64,000 nt of DNA from Halalkalibacter hemicellulosilyticusJCM 9152 (GCF_000513115.1 NZ_BAUU01000025.1:1-64000); one strand, 5' to 3'. Counted from the first letter of the stretch, positions 1 to 7,815 are shown. Notes: generated from the sequence alone by a model not told the origin. Made by a program: numbers and translations.

Positions 1-64
1 CAAGCGGTTAAGACACCGCCCTTTCACGGCGGTAACACGGGTTCGAATCCCGTACGGGTCACCA
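1..64 (+). tRNA. tRNA-Glu (UUC), 5' end cut by window edge
   Basis: The anticodon arm has stem CCGCC/GGCGG around a loop with TTC as anticodon, followed by a T-arm with GGTTCGAATCC and an encoded CCA at 62-64. The first bases of the acceptor stem lie before the window. It is the first of three tRNA genes here and probably the tail of a larger cluster. Confidence 0.93.
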
Positions 65-83
65 TTTGATTTTATTAGTAAGA

Positions 84-159
84 GAGCCATTAGCTCAGTT
101 GGTAGAGCATCTGACTTTTAATCAGAGGGTCGAAGGTTCGAGTCCTTCATGGCTCACCA
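84..159 (+). tRNA. tRNA-Lys (UUU)
   Basis: A full cloverleaf of 76 bases with acceptor GAGCCAT/ATGGCTC, anticodon loop containing TTT, T-loop TTCGAGT and encoded CCA. It lies 19 bases after the tRNA-Glu gene and is likely co-transcribed with it. Confidence 0.95.
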
Positions 160-178
160 TTTTTATGTTTTACAATAT

Positions 179-260
179 GCGGGTGTGGCGGAATTGGCAG
201 ACGCGCTAGACTTAGGATCTAGTGCCTTCGGGCGTGGGGGTTCGACTCCCTTCACCCGCA
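179..260 (+). tRNA. tRNA-Leu (UAG)
   Basis: The acceptor GCGGGTG pairs with CACCCGC, and the anticodon stem CTAGA/TCTAG encloses a loop with TAG. A long class II variable arm (TGCCTTCGGGCGT) is typical of tRNA-Leu. CCA is not encoded, unlike in the two upstream tRNAs. A terminator follows about 20 bases later. Confidence 0.95.
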
Positions 261-280
261 TTATAAGAAATGAAAGCAAA

Positions 281-316
281 GCCTTAATGGAATGTGATTT
301 CCGTTAAGGCTTTTTT
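281..316 (+). terminator. Rho-independent terminator of the tRNA cluster
   Basis: GCCTTAATGGAA pairs with TTTCCGTTAAGGC (one G-U) and is followed by six T. It ends the tRNA transcript. Confidence 0.85.
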
Positions 317-375
317 GCTATAAGTGGTTCCTAGTATGTTTCTCCGATGGGGAGGGTTGGACGGAGAAGGGGGGC

Positions 376-576
376 ATGGCCGCGTGCTGTATGGTATGCG
401 GTTCCTCAGGCCTCTATTTTAACTAAATTTTACTTTTTTATGTCGTTACGGTTCCTCATGCTTCTATTTCGGCTTCGATTGCTCCTTTTGAAATCATTTA
501 GCTAATTAGCGGAGTGAGGATTCCTTTTTCTTCTCAGGAAGCGTGATTTCCTCGATTTAGAGGAATGAGGACTTCA
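376..576 (+). repeat. Dispersed repeat family B, copy 1
   Basis: This stretch aligns along its length with 59150-59345. Shared blocks include GGTTCCTCA..CTCTATTT (twice), TGTCGTTACGGTTCCTCA, TTCTTCTCAGGAAGCG and GATTTAGAGGAATGAGGA. The outer blocks are inverted copies of one another, so the element is roughly palindromic. No reading frame is supported. It fills much of the gap between the tRNAs and cadC. Confidence 0.75.
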
Positions 577-602
577 TTTTTGAATGCCCTCGAACCAATG
601 AG

Positions 603-665
603 CCTAAAGTCTTGTTGTGAGTGATTTTCTCACCACAAGTCGCGTAACGAACGGAGCTATTTCCA
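603..665 (-). repeat. Diverged family A repeat fragment
   Basis: Read on the minus strand it contains GCTCCGTTCGTTACGCG, then a hairpin TTGTGGTGAG/CTCACAACAA and AAGACTTTA. The order matches the fragment at 21490-21543 and the left part of family A elsewhere. The similarity is partial. Confidence 0.45.
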
Positions 666-743
666 TATTTGTTTGAACAGCCCCTAAAAGTTTAGGTTTA
701 ATAAACTTTTTAACTATTTACCTCGTTAAAATTCTATAAACAA

Positions 744-805
744 TCAAACAATCATTTGACTGTTTAATCTTTGCGAATTATACTAATAATCAAATGAATA
801 TTTGA
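744..805 (+). promoter_or_regulatory. cadCA promoter with two CadC-type operators
   Basis: The -35 TTGACT (756-761) and -10 TATACT (779-784) are 17 bases apart. TCAAATGAATATTTGA (790-805) is a perfect 6-4-6 inverted repeat at the expected start point and ends just before the ribosome site of cadC. A second, imperfect copy (744-759) overlaps the -35. Both resemble known CadC/SmtB-family operators, so metal-responsive repression is expected. Confidence 0.8.
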
Positions 806-823
806 ATGAAGGGGGAGAACTAC

Positions 824-1186
824 ATGGCAGATCAATGTGAGATTCAGTCGTATGATGAAGCAAAAGTTAAGCGGATAAAAGGACTACTCGTTCATAAAGA
901 AATTCAAGCAATGTCAAAAATGTTTAAAGCATTATCGGATGATACACGTATGAAAATTGCATATGCACTTAGTGAGGAGGAAGAGTTGTGTGTATGTGAT
1001 GTTGCGCAAATTATTGGTTCAACAACAGCAACGGCTTCCCATCATTTAAGATTATTACGTAATATGGGGTTAGCGAAATATCGTAAGGATGGAAAATGGG
1101 TATTCTATTCATTAGATGATGATCATATTAAACAGCTAATTGTAATGGCATATGAGCACCAAAAAGAAAGAAGGGCTTTACGATGA
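824..1186 (+). CDS. cadC: ArsR/SmtB-family metalloregulator CadC
   Basis: A 120-residue repressor that releases DNA on binding Cd, Pb or Zn. The winged helix contains the metal motif ELCVCD, whose two Cys match Cys58/Cys60 of plasmid pI258 CadC, and the recognition helix TATASHHLRLL. The N-terminal Cys5 corresponds to CadC Cys7. The usual second N-terminal Cys is Ser9 here (CEIQSYDE against CEIFCYDE). The C-terminal helix keeps D-x-H and H-x-x-E of the structural Zn site. The ATG at 824 is chosen because GGGGGAG lies just before it; the ATG at 806 would place that site inside the gene. It overlaps cadA by four bases (ATGA). Confidence 0.93.
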   Translation: MADQCEIQSYDEAKVKRIKGLLVHKEIQAMSKMFKALSDDTRMKIAYALSEEEELCVCDVAQIIGSTTATASHHLRLLRNMGLAKYRKDGKWVFYSLDDDHIKQLIVMAYEHQKERRALR

Positions 1187-3297
1187 AAACGGATGAACAA
1201 CGATTTCATGTACAAGGATTATCTTGTGCGGATTGCTCTGCTCAATTTGAAAAAAATGTAAGAGGCCTTCCGGGTGTTCGAGAGGCTAAAGTTCATTTTG
1301 CCACTGCTAAATTATCGGTCTATGGAGATGTATCTATTGAGGAACTAGAACAAGCGGGCTCGTTTGATCAGCTTAAAGTGACAGCGGAAAATGAAGAGCT
1401 GTTACGTACTCCATTATGGAAGCAAAAAGGAGCAATACAAACGTTTTTATCAGGGGTACTACTAATAGTAGGTTTGGCATTATACGTCGGTATTAGTGAG
1501 GATGCATATTGGGCCATTTTGCTATTTGCATTATCGATCGTCATCGGTGGCTATCGTTTATTTATTCAAGGGATAAAAAATATATTTGGCCTTCAATTTG
1601 ATATGAAGGCGCTCATGACCATTGCTATTATAGGAGCGGTTTTTATTGGTGAGTGGGCTGAAGGGGCTGCGGTTGTTTTCTTTTTTTCAATTAGTGAATG
1701 GTTAGAAATGTATTCAATGGATCGAGCACGAAAATCGATTCGCTCATTAATGGGGATGGCGCCAAAGAAAGCTTTGATTAAGAAGGACGGAGAATGGGTT
1801 GAGACGAAGGTTGATGAAGTCGTAGTTGGCGATATTATGTTTGTTAAGCCGGGGGATAAGGTAGCGCTTGATGGAATTGTTATCAAGGGGATCTCAACGA
1901 TTAACCAAGCACCCATTACGGGTGAATCGATTCCTGTGGTAAAGGAAGTTGGGCACGATGTCTTTGCTGGAACATTAAATGAAGACGGTATGCTTGAGGT
2001 GGAAGTGACAAAGAAAAAGGAAGATACGACTATTACTAAAATTATTCATTTAGTAGAGGATGCCCAAGCAAAACGTGCCCCTGCACAAGCATTTGTTGAT
2101 CGTTTTGCTAAGTATTACACACCGATTGTCATTATGATTGCGTTAATGGTTGCGGTTATTCCACCATTAATTGTCAGTGGTAGCTGGAATGAATGGGTCT
2201 ATAGGGGATTAGCTTTATTGGTCGTTGCCTGTCCGTGTGCCTTGATTATTTCAACACCTGTTTCGATTGTAACAGCAATCGGAACGGCCGCACGTAACGG
2301 TGTACTCGTTAAAGGTGGTATGTATTTAGAAGCGTTAAGCTCACTAACGTCGATAGCTTTTGATAAAACAGGGACACTAACAAAAGGGCAGCCAGAGGTG
2401 ACGGACGTCGTTTCGTTTCAAGAGCGGGAAAATTGGTTTCAGATCGTAGCGGAGATTGAACGTGGTTCTCAGCATCCATTAGCAAAAGCAATCGTAAGGA
2501 AAGCTGAGCAGAACGGGAACGATAATAAGCGTTTATATGATGTAAGCGAGTTTAAATCTATAACAGGAAAAGGAATTCAAGCTACAGTTAACGAGCAGCG
2601 ATATTGGATAGGAAATGTAGAATTTATTAAAGAGAATTGTCAAGAAGTAGTCGAAGATAAAGTCTCTCAGCACATTACTCGATTGCAGCAAGAAGGAAAG
2701 ACGGTTGTTATAGTTACTGATGGAAATGAGTTACTTGGAGCCATTGCAGTAAGAGATGAAGTTCGAAAATCAAGTGAAAAAAGTTTGCATCAGCTTAAAC
2801 AGTTAGGTTTGGAAAAGATGGTGATGTTAACAGGAGATCATCGTTCGACAGCTTCTGGAATTGCTAAACAGTTAGGTGGTATTGAAGTAAAAGCTGAGCT
2901 TCTGCCAGAGGATAAGCTACATGTGATAAGAACCTTAAAGGAATCTGGTGGAAGAATTGCAATGGTAGGAGATGGAATAAATGATGCCCCAGCTTTGGCA
3001 ACAGCAAATGTTGGAATTGCCATGGGTGGTGCGGGTACTGATACAGCGCTAGAGACGGCTGACATTGCGTTAATGGCAGATGATATAGAGAAAATCCCAT
3101 TTATGATCCGCTTGAGCCGAAAAACGTTAGCTATCATAAAACAAAATATTGTTTTTTCGTTAATGATTAAATTAGTGGCGATATTGCTTATTATGATCGG
3201 CTGGCTCCCTTTATGGTTAGCAATTGTGGCAGATGTTGGAGCGACTTTACTCGTCACAATGAATGGACTAAGACTTGCTAGATTAAAAGAGTATTGA
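1183..3297 (+). CDS. cadA: Cadmium/zinc-exporting P1B-type ATPase CadA
   Basis: A 704-residue ATP-driven heavy-metal exporter of the cytoplasmic membrane. One N-terminal heavy-metal-associated domain carries C15-A-D-C18. Transmembrane helices start near residue 85. The actuator domain has ITGES, the metal site is C350-P-C352, the phosphorylation site is D394 in DKTGTLT, and the hinge is GDGINDAPAL. The C-terminal helices lack any extra His-rich tail. It is translationally coupled to cadC and shares its operator-promoter, so metal entry should induce both. The length is close to that of typical CadA proteins. A Zn-only ZntA-like exporter is possible, but pairing with CadC favours Cd/Zn/Pb. Confidence 0.95.
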   Translation: MKTDEQRFHVQGLSCADCSAQFEKNVRGLPGVREAKVHFATAKLSVYGDVSIEELEQAGSFDQLKVTAENEELLRTPLWKQKGAIQTFLSGVLLIVGLALYVGISEDAYWAILLFALSIVIGGYRLFIQGIKNIFGLQFDMKALMTIAIIGAVFIGEWAEGAAVVFFFSISEWLEMYSMDRARKSIRSLMGMAPKKALIKKDGEWVETKVDEVVVGDIMFVKPGDKVALDGIVIKGISTINQAPITGESIPVVKEVGHDVFAGTLNEDGMLEVEVTKKKEDTTITKIIHLVEDAQAKRAPAQAFVDRFAKYYTPIVIMIALMVAVIPPLIVSGSWNEWVYRGLALLVVACPCALIISTPVSIVTAIGTAARNGVLVKGGMYLEALSSLTSIAFDKTGTLTKGQPEVTDVVSFQERENWFQIVAEIERGSQHPLAKAIVRKAEQNGNDNKRLYDVSEFKSITGKGIQATVNEQRYWIGNVEFIKENCQEVVEDKVSQHITRLQQEGKTVVIVTDGNELLGAIAVRDEVRKSSEKSLHQLKQLGLEKMVMLTGDHRSTASGIAKQLGGIEVKAELLPEDKLHVIRTLKESGGRIAMVGDGINDAPALATANVGIAMGGAGTDTALETADIALMADDIEKIPFMIRLSRKTLAIIKQNIVFSLMIKLVAILLIMIGWLPLWLAIVADVGATLLVTMNGLRLARLKEY

Positions 3298-3307
3298 TAA
3301 TGAACAA

Positions 3308-3340
3308 GAGTCCGCTATGAGAACCAAATATAGCGGACTC
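3308..3340 (+). terminator. Hairpin after cadA
   Basis: GAGTCCGCTAT and ATAGCGGACTC form an 11-bp perfect stem 11 bases after the cadA stop. The T-tract after it is weak (TTGACTAT), so termination may be partial. Confidence 0.6.
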
Positions 3341-3397
3341 TTGACTATACTAGTTGATCAGAGGGGCGGCAAGAGGGGTTCGGGAATTGACAACGTA

Positions 3398-3625
3398 TTA
3401 CTTATTTTTTTTCTTTTCTGGCACAGGATCGATTCCGCCTGGATGAAAAGGATGACATTTGCTTATTCTTTTGATCGTGAGCCAGCTTCCTTTTAGTACA
3501 CCGAATCTTTGTATAGCCTCAATGCCATAGTGAGAACAAGTTGGATAAAAGCGACAAGTAGGGGGCTTTAATGGTGATATAAAGCGCTGGTATCCTCTAA
3601 TCATGAGGATAAATAGTTTCTTCAT
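3398..3625 (-). CDS. yidD: Membrane protein insertion efficiency factor YidD
   Basis: A 75-residue protein with the family signature in order: an N-terminal amphipathic segment with [22 protein letters not shown], a central helix, and [14 protein letters not shown] near the C-terminus. The Cys pattern and HPGG motif are diagnostic. YidD assists YidC/Oxa1 in inserting membrane proteins. AAGGAG precedes the ATG. The gene is convergent with cadCA and divergent from comGC. In many bacteria yidD lies beside rnpA and yidC, so this separate location follows the Bacillus pattern. Confidence 0.93.
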   Translation of the reverse strand: MKKLFILMIRGYQRFISPLKPPTCRFYPTCSHYGIEAIQRFGVLKGSWLTIKRISKCHPFHPGGIDPVPEKKKNK

Positions 3626-3705
3626 TGTAAACTCCTTTAGTAAATAGTTTTATTTTGTAGAAGGAATAATAGTATCAATGTCAAATATATGTAGTAGCTC
3701 ATTAG

Positions 3706-3793
3706 AAAGGAGGTACGAATGCCCCCCCCCCCTTGCAACTCCTCATACGTAAGCTCTCTAATCTCACGAAATCTTCAAAAATATTATTTCTAA
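3706..3793 (+). other. Ribosome-site-like sequence with C11 homopolymer upstream of comGC
   Basis: AAAGGAGGT (3706-3714) precedes an ATG (3719) followed by eleven C (3722-3732). That frame gives a 24-codon peptide starting MPPPPCNSS and ending before comGC. The run is the longest homopolymer noticed in the window and sits where comGB would end in a complete comG operon. It could be a junction scar, an assembly fault, or a slippery leader. No function is claimed. Confidence 0.35.
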
Positions 3794-3811
3794 AATTCAG
3801 AGGTGATTTAT

Positions 3812-4114
3812 TTGAAAAGACTGAATCAACGAGGTTTTACCTTAGTTGAAATGTTAGTCGTGCTTATGATCATATCCTTGTTGCTTGTACTAGTTGTTCC
3901 TAATCTTACTAAAAATAGTGATATTGCTCAAGAGACTAGTTGTGAAGCCACTGTAAAATTAGTACAAGCGCAAGTATATGCCTATTTTATCGAGACTGGT
4001 GAAAAATTAAGTTCATTAGCTCCATTAGTAGGTGATTATATTGAGACAGATGAATGTCCAAATGGATCAAAGCTACGCATTGATTCTAATTCACAAAAAG
4101 TCTCCGTTGAATAA
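3812..4114 (+). CDS. comGC: Competence pseudopilin ComGC
   Basis: A major pseudopilin of the DNA-uptake transformation pilus, 100 residues. The prepilin signal is short and basic, then RGFTLVEMLVVLMII, with Glu at position 5 of the mature protein as required for pilin assembly. ComC prepilin peptidase would cleave before Phe. Two Cys (in TSCEAT and DECPNG) match the intrachain disulfide known for ComGC. The TTG at 3812 follows GAGGTG by six bases and is preferred over the GTG at 3803. The gene abuts comGD. The usual upstream genes comGA (traffic ATPase) and comGB (platform protein) are absent at this locus. Confidence 0.93.
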   Translation: MKRLNQRGFTLVEMLVVLMIISLLLVLVVPNLTKNSDIAQETSCEATVKLVQAQVYAYFIETGEKLSSLAPLVGDYIETDECPNGSKLRIDSNSQKVSVE

Positions 4115-4548
4115 TGCCCGCTAAGAACGGATTTACATTGATTGAAATGTTAATATCCCTTTCCATTCTATTGTTACTTCTCTGCATTCCCCTTATCCTC
4201 TTTCCTTCAATGACCAACAATTCATTTCATTCAGATGTTGTTGCCAGACAAATAAAAGATGATTTACTTTTTGCTCAGCAAACAGCGATGTCGCAAGGAC
4301 GTCAAACGTACGTGAGATTTAATCAAAATACGTATCGTGTTCAATTCTCAGTAAGTGAAATTATTTTACAACGTGAATCAATTCCTCATTTAAGTGCCCG
4401 CTCAAGTTCATTGCCGCTTCAATCGATTTCCTTTCAACCTTCAGGACATCCAACACATTCCGGTCAATTCTTCGTTACTATTGGTGAACAGACGTATCGC
4501 TATACTATTTATTTAGGTAAAGGAATGATCTCATATGCTAAGCAATAA
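4114..4548 (+). CDS. comGD: Competence minor pseudopilin ComGD
   Basis: A 144-residue type IV pilin-like protein beginning MPAKNGFTLIEMLISL, with a prepilin cleavage site at G-F and the conserved Glu five residues later, then a hydrophobic helix. It shares the A of comGC's stop codon with its own start (TAATG), so translation is coupled. By position and family it is a minor component of the transformation pilus. The rest of the sequence is low in recognisable motifs, so the exact letter rests mainly on synteny. Confidence 0.85.
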   Translation: MPAKNGFTLIEMLISLSILLLLLCIPLILFPSMTNNSFHSDVVARQIKDDLLFAQQTAMSQGRQTYVRFNQNTYRVQFSVSEIILQRESIPHLSARSSSLPLQSISFQPSGHPTHSGQFFVTIGEQTYRYTIYLGKGMISYAKQ

Positions 4549-4855
4549 AGGCCTTACGCTCGTAGAAGTTATGTTTGCACTAAGTTGCTTGATGATCATT
4601 GTTATGTCACTTTTACCTATTATCGTTATCGTTCAACAGGAACTTAGTGCGAACAAGCAGGAAAGAGAAGTTCTTTTCTTATTAGAGGAGTCGATGCAGT
4701 ATTATCGTGTTTCTGGTCTCATGATTGAACCGGATGTCAATGAAGATATTCTATTCACGTACGAATTGATCGATACTCATATTATGCGCTTTTGCGCAAG
4801 TTGGGTTGCATTAAATGGGAGGGATTATGAACATTGCTTCGTTGCTACGCACTAA
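4535..4855 (+). CDS. comGE: Competence minor pseudopilin ComGE
   Basis: A 106-residue pilin-like protein: MLSNKGLTLVEVMFALSCL has the G-L processing site, Glu at the fifth mature position and a following hydrophobic helix. It overlaps comGD by 14 bases and comGF by 29, the tight packing typical of comG operons. It has no distinctive soluble domain; assignment is by gene order. Confidence 0.82.
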   Translation: MLSNKGLTLVEVMFALSCLMIIVMSLLPIIVIVQQELSANKQEREVLFLLEESMQYYRVSGLMIEPDVNEDILFTYELIDTHIMRFCASWVALNGRDYEHCFVATH

Positions 4856-5276
4856 TAAAGGCTTCACATTATTTGAAATGTTGATTGTTTTGATGATTTT
4901 ATTAGTGGTTGTTTCAATCATTCCATTCATTCTAACGACTGTCATTGAACAAACGAAACCTGGAAACGTAACAGAACAAGAGGTTGCTGTCTTTTTTCAA
5001 TATTTAGCTCGAGATGTAAGAGAGGCTGTATTAGTTGATTTTAATCAAGACCATTTAGTGCTAACAAAAGGGAATGAGGATGTGATTCGTTATCAAATGT
5101 GGAATGAAAACCGGGTTAGAAGGAATGTAAATGGTTTAGGTCATGTATTGATGCTTGAGGACGTAGTTATGTTTCAGTGTGATGAAATGGAAGCGGTCGT
5201 CCATTGTATAGTTGAGCTTGAAAATGGTCAGTCCTATGAGAAGTCAATGATTCCAATGTTAAAGGTATTAGAATGA
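4827..5276 (+). CDS. comGF: Competence pseudopilin-like protein ComGF
   Basis: A 149-residue protein with the prepilin motif NKGFTLFEMLIVLMI and a hydrophobic N-terminal helix, then a longer soluble part, as in ComGF. The ATG at 4827 is preceded by GGGAGGG; the upstream ATG at 4815 would overlap that site. Two Cys near the C-terminus (FQCDEM and VHCIVE) may form a disulfide outside the cell. It lies one base before comGG. Confidence 0.87.
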   Translation: MNIASLLRTNKGFTLFEMLIVLMILLVVVSIIPFILTTVIEQTKPGNVTEQEVAVFFQYLARDVREAVLVDFNQDHLVLTKGNEDVIRYQMWNENRVRRNVNGLGHVLMLEDVVMFQCDEMEAVVHCIVELENGQSYEKSMIPMLKVLE

Positions 5277-5277
5277 A

Positions 5278-5670
5278 ATGAATGAACGTGGGTTTATTTA
5301 TCCTATTGTGCTAATGGTTTGTTTGGTCGTTATTATTTTTGTTGGGTTTCAAGTTCATCAATATGTCATGGATAAGCAATTGTTGAAAGAACAGGTTCAC
5401 CATTTAAAAGTAGATTCACTTTTGCATTTGGCTTATGCAGATGTGCAAGCAACACTAACGGAAGAAGGTAGCCTATTAAATGAAAAATTAAGCTTTTCAT
5501 ACGAAGTTGGGGAGGTTACACTTACATTTAGAAAGGAAATGGATGGTCTACAGCAATTTATGATTGTCGCACAGCTCTATTCAGGTGAAACAAGGCGAGC
5601 GTGGATGTATATAAACGTTGAACAACAACAGATAGAGATATATGAGGAGGGGACAATGGGTGGAGCATAA
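5278..5670 (+). CDS. comGG: Competence protein ComGG
   Basis: A 130-residue protein with an N-terminal MNERGFIYPIVLMVCL segment, then a membrane helix to about residue 28 and a soluble domain. As in other ComGG proteins, the pilin motif is degenerate: Pro replaces the usual Thr-Leu and the Glu at +5 is missing. It is the last comG gene. aroK overlaps its end by 11 bases, suggesting one mRNA. Confidence 0.82.
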   Translation: MNERGFIYPIVLMVCLVVIIFVGFQVHQYVMDKQLLKEQVHHLKVDSLLHLAYADVQATLTEEGSLLNEKLSFSYEVGEVTLTFRKEMDGLQQFMIVAQLYSGETRRAWMYINVEQQQIEIYEEGTMGGA

Positions 5671-6166
5671 GTTGATATATTTAACTGGGTTTATGGGGTC
5701 AGGTAAGACAACGGTCGGTTCGAAATTAGGAGAAAGATGGTCTATGGAAGTAATTGATACTGATCAGTGGATAGAACATAAGGAAAGGAAATCAATAGCT
5801 GAGATTTTTGCTGGCGAAAGTGAAGCATACTTTCGTGATTTGGAAACAGAAGCGTTAAAAACGATTAAAGAGGATTCCCTTATTATCACAACAGGTGGTG
5901 GGATAGTAGAACGAGAAGAGAATAGAAAACTGATGAAGCTACAAGGGAAAATCGTTTATTTGTATTGTGGTATTGAAGAGATCATTAGACGGTTGGAAGG
6001 GGATACGTCTAGGCCACTCATTCAACATCAAGACGAAGAGAAGATTACTGCACTATATCGTTCTAGAATGGCTTTGTATGAGGAGGCTGATGTGATCATT
6101 GATACAACTAGAAAAAGTGTTGAAGAAATTGTAGAAGAGATCACATTATGGCGTAAAAAGGGATAA
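5660..6166 (+). CDS. aroK: Shikimate kinase
   Basis: A 168-residue enzyme that phosphorylates shikimate at O3 in chorismate synthesis. The P-loop GFMGSGKTTVG is at the N-terminus. Further motifs are DTDQWIE (Mg and shikimate binding), the arginine in FRDLE, TTGGGIV, and the lid arginine in SRPLI. The GTG at 5660 sits seven bases after GAGGAGGGG and gives the usual N-terminus. The upstream ATG at 5642 would overlap that site. Location at the end of the comG operon is seen in several Bacillus relatives. Expression may thus partly follow competence, although a housekeeping promoter could lie inside comG. Confidence 0.93.
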   Translation: MEHKLIYLTGFMGSGKTTVGSKLGERWSMEVIDTDQWIEHKERKSIAEIFAGESEAYFRDLETEALKTIKEDSLIITTGGGIVEREENRKLMKLQGKIVYLYCGIEEIIRRLEGDTSRPLIQHQDEEKITALYRSRMALYEEADVIIDTTRKSVEEIVEEITLWRKKG

Positions 6167-6206
6167 AAATGGACATACTATTGATATAGTAGATGAGGTG
6201 AAGAGT

Positions 6207-6395
6207 ATGTCCATTAATGATTATGTCAAATATTTAACCGAGCAAGTTGTGACAAAAATGGATCAGCCAAGTGATGTAAGGAAAAGTGTGAAAGAGGAAC
6301 GTAAAATGAACAGACCTCCTTTGTCCTTTCATTTGTTTGGCATGTTACCTATGGCCTTTTCCTTGTTATTCCGAAATAAGAGAAAAAATAAATAA
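6207..6395 (+). CDS. yqzE: Small conserved protein YqzE
   Basis: About 62 residues beginning MSINDYVKYLTEQVV, with a charged middle (KSVKEERK) and a C-terminal hydrophobic stretch (SFHLFGMLPMAFSLLF) ending in basic residues. This matches the YqzE family that follows comG in B. subtilis. GAGGTGA precedes the ATG. A GTG at 6198 would add three residues. Its function is unknown; one membrane-associated C-terminal segment is likely. Confidence 0.8.
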   Translation: MSINDYVKYLTEQVVTKMDQPSDVRKSVKEERKMNRPPLSFHLFGMLPMAFSLLFRNKRKNK

Positions 6396-6401
6396 GTGTT
6401 T

Positions 6402-6450
6402 GGACAATACCTGATATCGTTAGAATGAAATGGTATTGGGTATTGTCTAA
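6402..6450 (+). terminator. Inverted repeat after yqzE
   Basis: TGGACAATACCTGATA and TATTGGGTATTGTCTA can pair with a few mismatches around a short loop. No T-run follows, so it is only a possible terminator for the comG-aroK-yqzE transcript. Confidence 0.4.
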
Positions 6451-6590
6451 TGATAGCTGACACAGTTTTGACATGGAAGAAGCATTTACAAGTTTGCGAA
6501 CTATGTATATAATGATCATGTATTCATTATTTAGTATGTGACCAATGTAACAGATAGGATGGAACACTTGCATGTGAAGGAGGGAAAATG

Positions 6591-6833
6591 ATGGATCGTA
6601 TGTATCGAGTGCTCGCGTTTTGGACAGGGATTTTTGCTGTATTGTTCTTTGTTGGTGATATGTTTAATATGGCATTATTGTTCTTCGCTCAAACAGGTGC
6701 TTTGCTTGCATTAAGTTACTTGAACTTATCAGAACGTGTGTATATATATATTTTCGGTGCTTATTGTACAATATTCTTTGTTGGCTTCACGATTTATTCT
6801 ACATTCTTGTTAGTGCCAAGCTTTGGACATTAA
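6591..6833 (+). CDS. yqgY: DUF2626 membrane protein (YqgY)
   Basis: A protein of 80 residues starting MDRMYRVLAFWTGIFAV with three hydrophobic segments, matching the DUF2626 family. It is almost entirely membrane-embedded. AAGGAGGG precedes two adjacent ATGs; the second (6591) has better spacing. It is convergent with yqgX, as in B. subtilis. Its function is unknown. Confidence 0.8.
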   Translation: MDRMYRVLAFWTGIFAVLFFVGDMFNMALLFFAQTGALLALSYLNLSERVYIYIFGAYCTIFFVGFTIYSTFLLVPSFGH

Positions 6834-6856
6834 AGGTTCGTACATATGTGAGAAAA

Positions 6857-6892
6857 GCAACAGCAAACGAAACCGTTTGCTGTTGCTTTTTT
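6857..6892. terminator. Bidirectional terminator between yqgY and yqgX
   Basis: GCAACAGCAAACG pairs perfectly with CGTTTGCTGTTGC around AAAC. T-runs lie on both outer sides (TTTTTT after, AAAA before), so it can serve both convergent genes. Confidence 0.88.
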
Positions 6893-6955
6893 AGAGCTGA
6901 TTTTGCGGGTCAAATTTTTGCAATCTCTGTCGATGACACTATTAAGAAATAAGGA

Positions 6956-7591
6956 TCAAAACCCTGATAAAAATGGATTTTGATCCATTTCCTGACCAAT
7001 TGTTGTAGGGCTACCGTGTCCACAAGCGACTACGGTATCTTCTGGTAAGTCGAGTAGTTTTGAATGAATGCTTTGTAATAGCTGCTCGTGGTTTCCTCCA
7101 GGTAGGTCAGTTCGGCCGATGCTTTGTTGAAATAAAACATCACCTGAAAAAATAATTGACTGATCCTTTAAATAATAAGATACACTTCCTGGGGAGTGAC
7201 CTGGTGTTTCATATAATGTAAATGCAAATGAACCGATCGTTAATGGTTCTTCTGCTCTGATTAAGTGATCTGCTTCCTTAATGATAATAGCGTCATCACC
7301 CATGAAACGACTAGAACCATTTAATGTTGAATCACCTAACCATTTTGCTTCTTCTTCATGAAGGTAAGCAGGGCATGAGAATGCTTGACGGACATCATCA
7401 ACAGCACCAATATGGTCAAAGTGAGCATGTGTTAATAGGATCGCCAGTGGACGTAATTCTTGTTGCTGAAGCCAGTTGACTAATTGTGTTCCATTGCCAC
7501 CTGGATCGACAATGATTGCTTCTTTTTGTTCATTTTGAATCACATAGGCATTAGTTTGAAGTGGGCCTAGCGGTAGTTGTGTCCATTTCAT
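6956..7591 (-). CDS. yqgX: Metallo-beta-lactamase-fold hydrolase YqgX
   Basis: A 211-residue MBL-fold protein of the glyoxalase II-like group. It carries THAHFDHIG (the HxHxDH metal motif), a later H in ETPGHSPGS, the bridging D in FSGDVLF and a final H in ACGHGSP, so all ligands of a two-metal site are present. Such proteins hydrolyse thioesters or related substrates. Since Bacillus lacks glutathione, a bacillithiol or other thioester is a possible substrate (inference). The start at 7591 has GGAGGG upstream; the longer frame to 7633 lacks a site. Confidence 0.87.
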   Translation of the reverse strand: MKWTQLPLGPLQTNAYVIQNEQKEAIIVDPGGNGTQLVNWLQQQELRPLAILLTHAHFDHIGAVDDVRQAFSCPAYLHEEEAKWLGDSTLNGSSRFMGDDAIIIKEADHLIRAEEPLTIGSFAFTLYETPGHSPGSVSYYLKDQSIIFSGDVLFQQSIGRTDLPGGNHEQLLQSIHSKLLDLPEDTVVACGHGSPTTIGQEMDQNPFLSGF

Positions 7592-7815
7592 CAGTTCAAT
7601 TCCCTCCAATTTTATACTGCTATTATCATACATGATGAACTAGTATCTCGACAAACGTTTAAATAAAGAGTAAAATAGACGTAAATGGTTTAAGCTAAAA
7701 TGGAAAGGTCAAGTTGTACTAGTTTTGTCAAATATGACAGTCGTATGGATGAAGTTTAGATCTATAATAAAACTAGTGACATTTGGCGTGGGAATTACAT
7801 AAGGAGGGAAACACG

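Noticed and set aside
2838-3257. 139-codon open frame on the minus strand within cadA
   Set aside because: It is a shadow of cadA, which has every P-type ATPase motif in frame; the minus frame has no ribosome site or family features.
603-3350. Cad region as a complete mobile island
   Set aside because: No integrase, transposase or direct repeats at the borders were seen; only the odd neighbourhood hints at insertion.
6764-6952. 62-codon frame across the end of yqgY and its terminator
   Set aside because: It runs through a strong terminator hairpin and overlaps yqgY in another frame.
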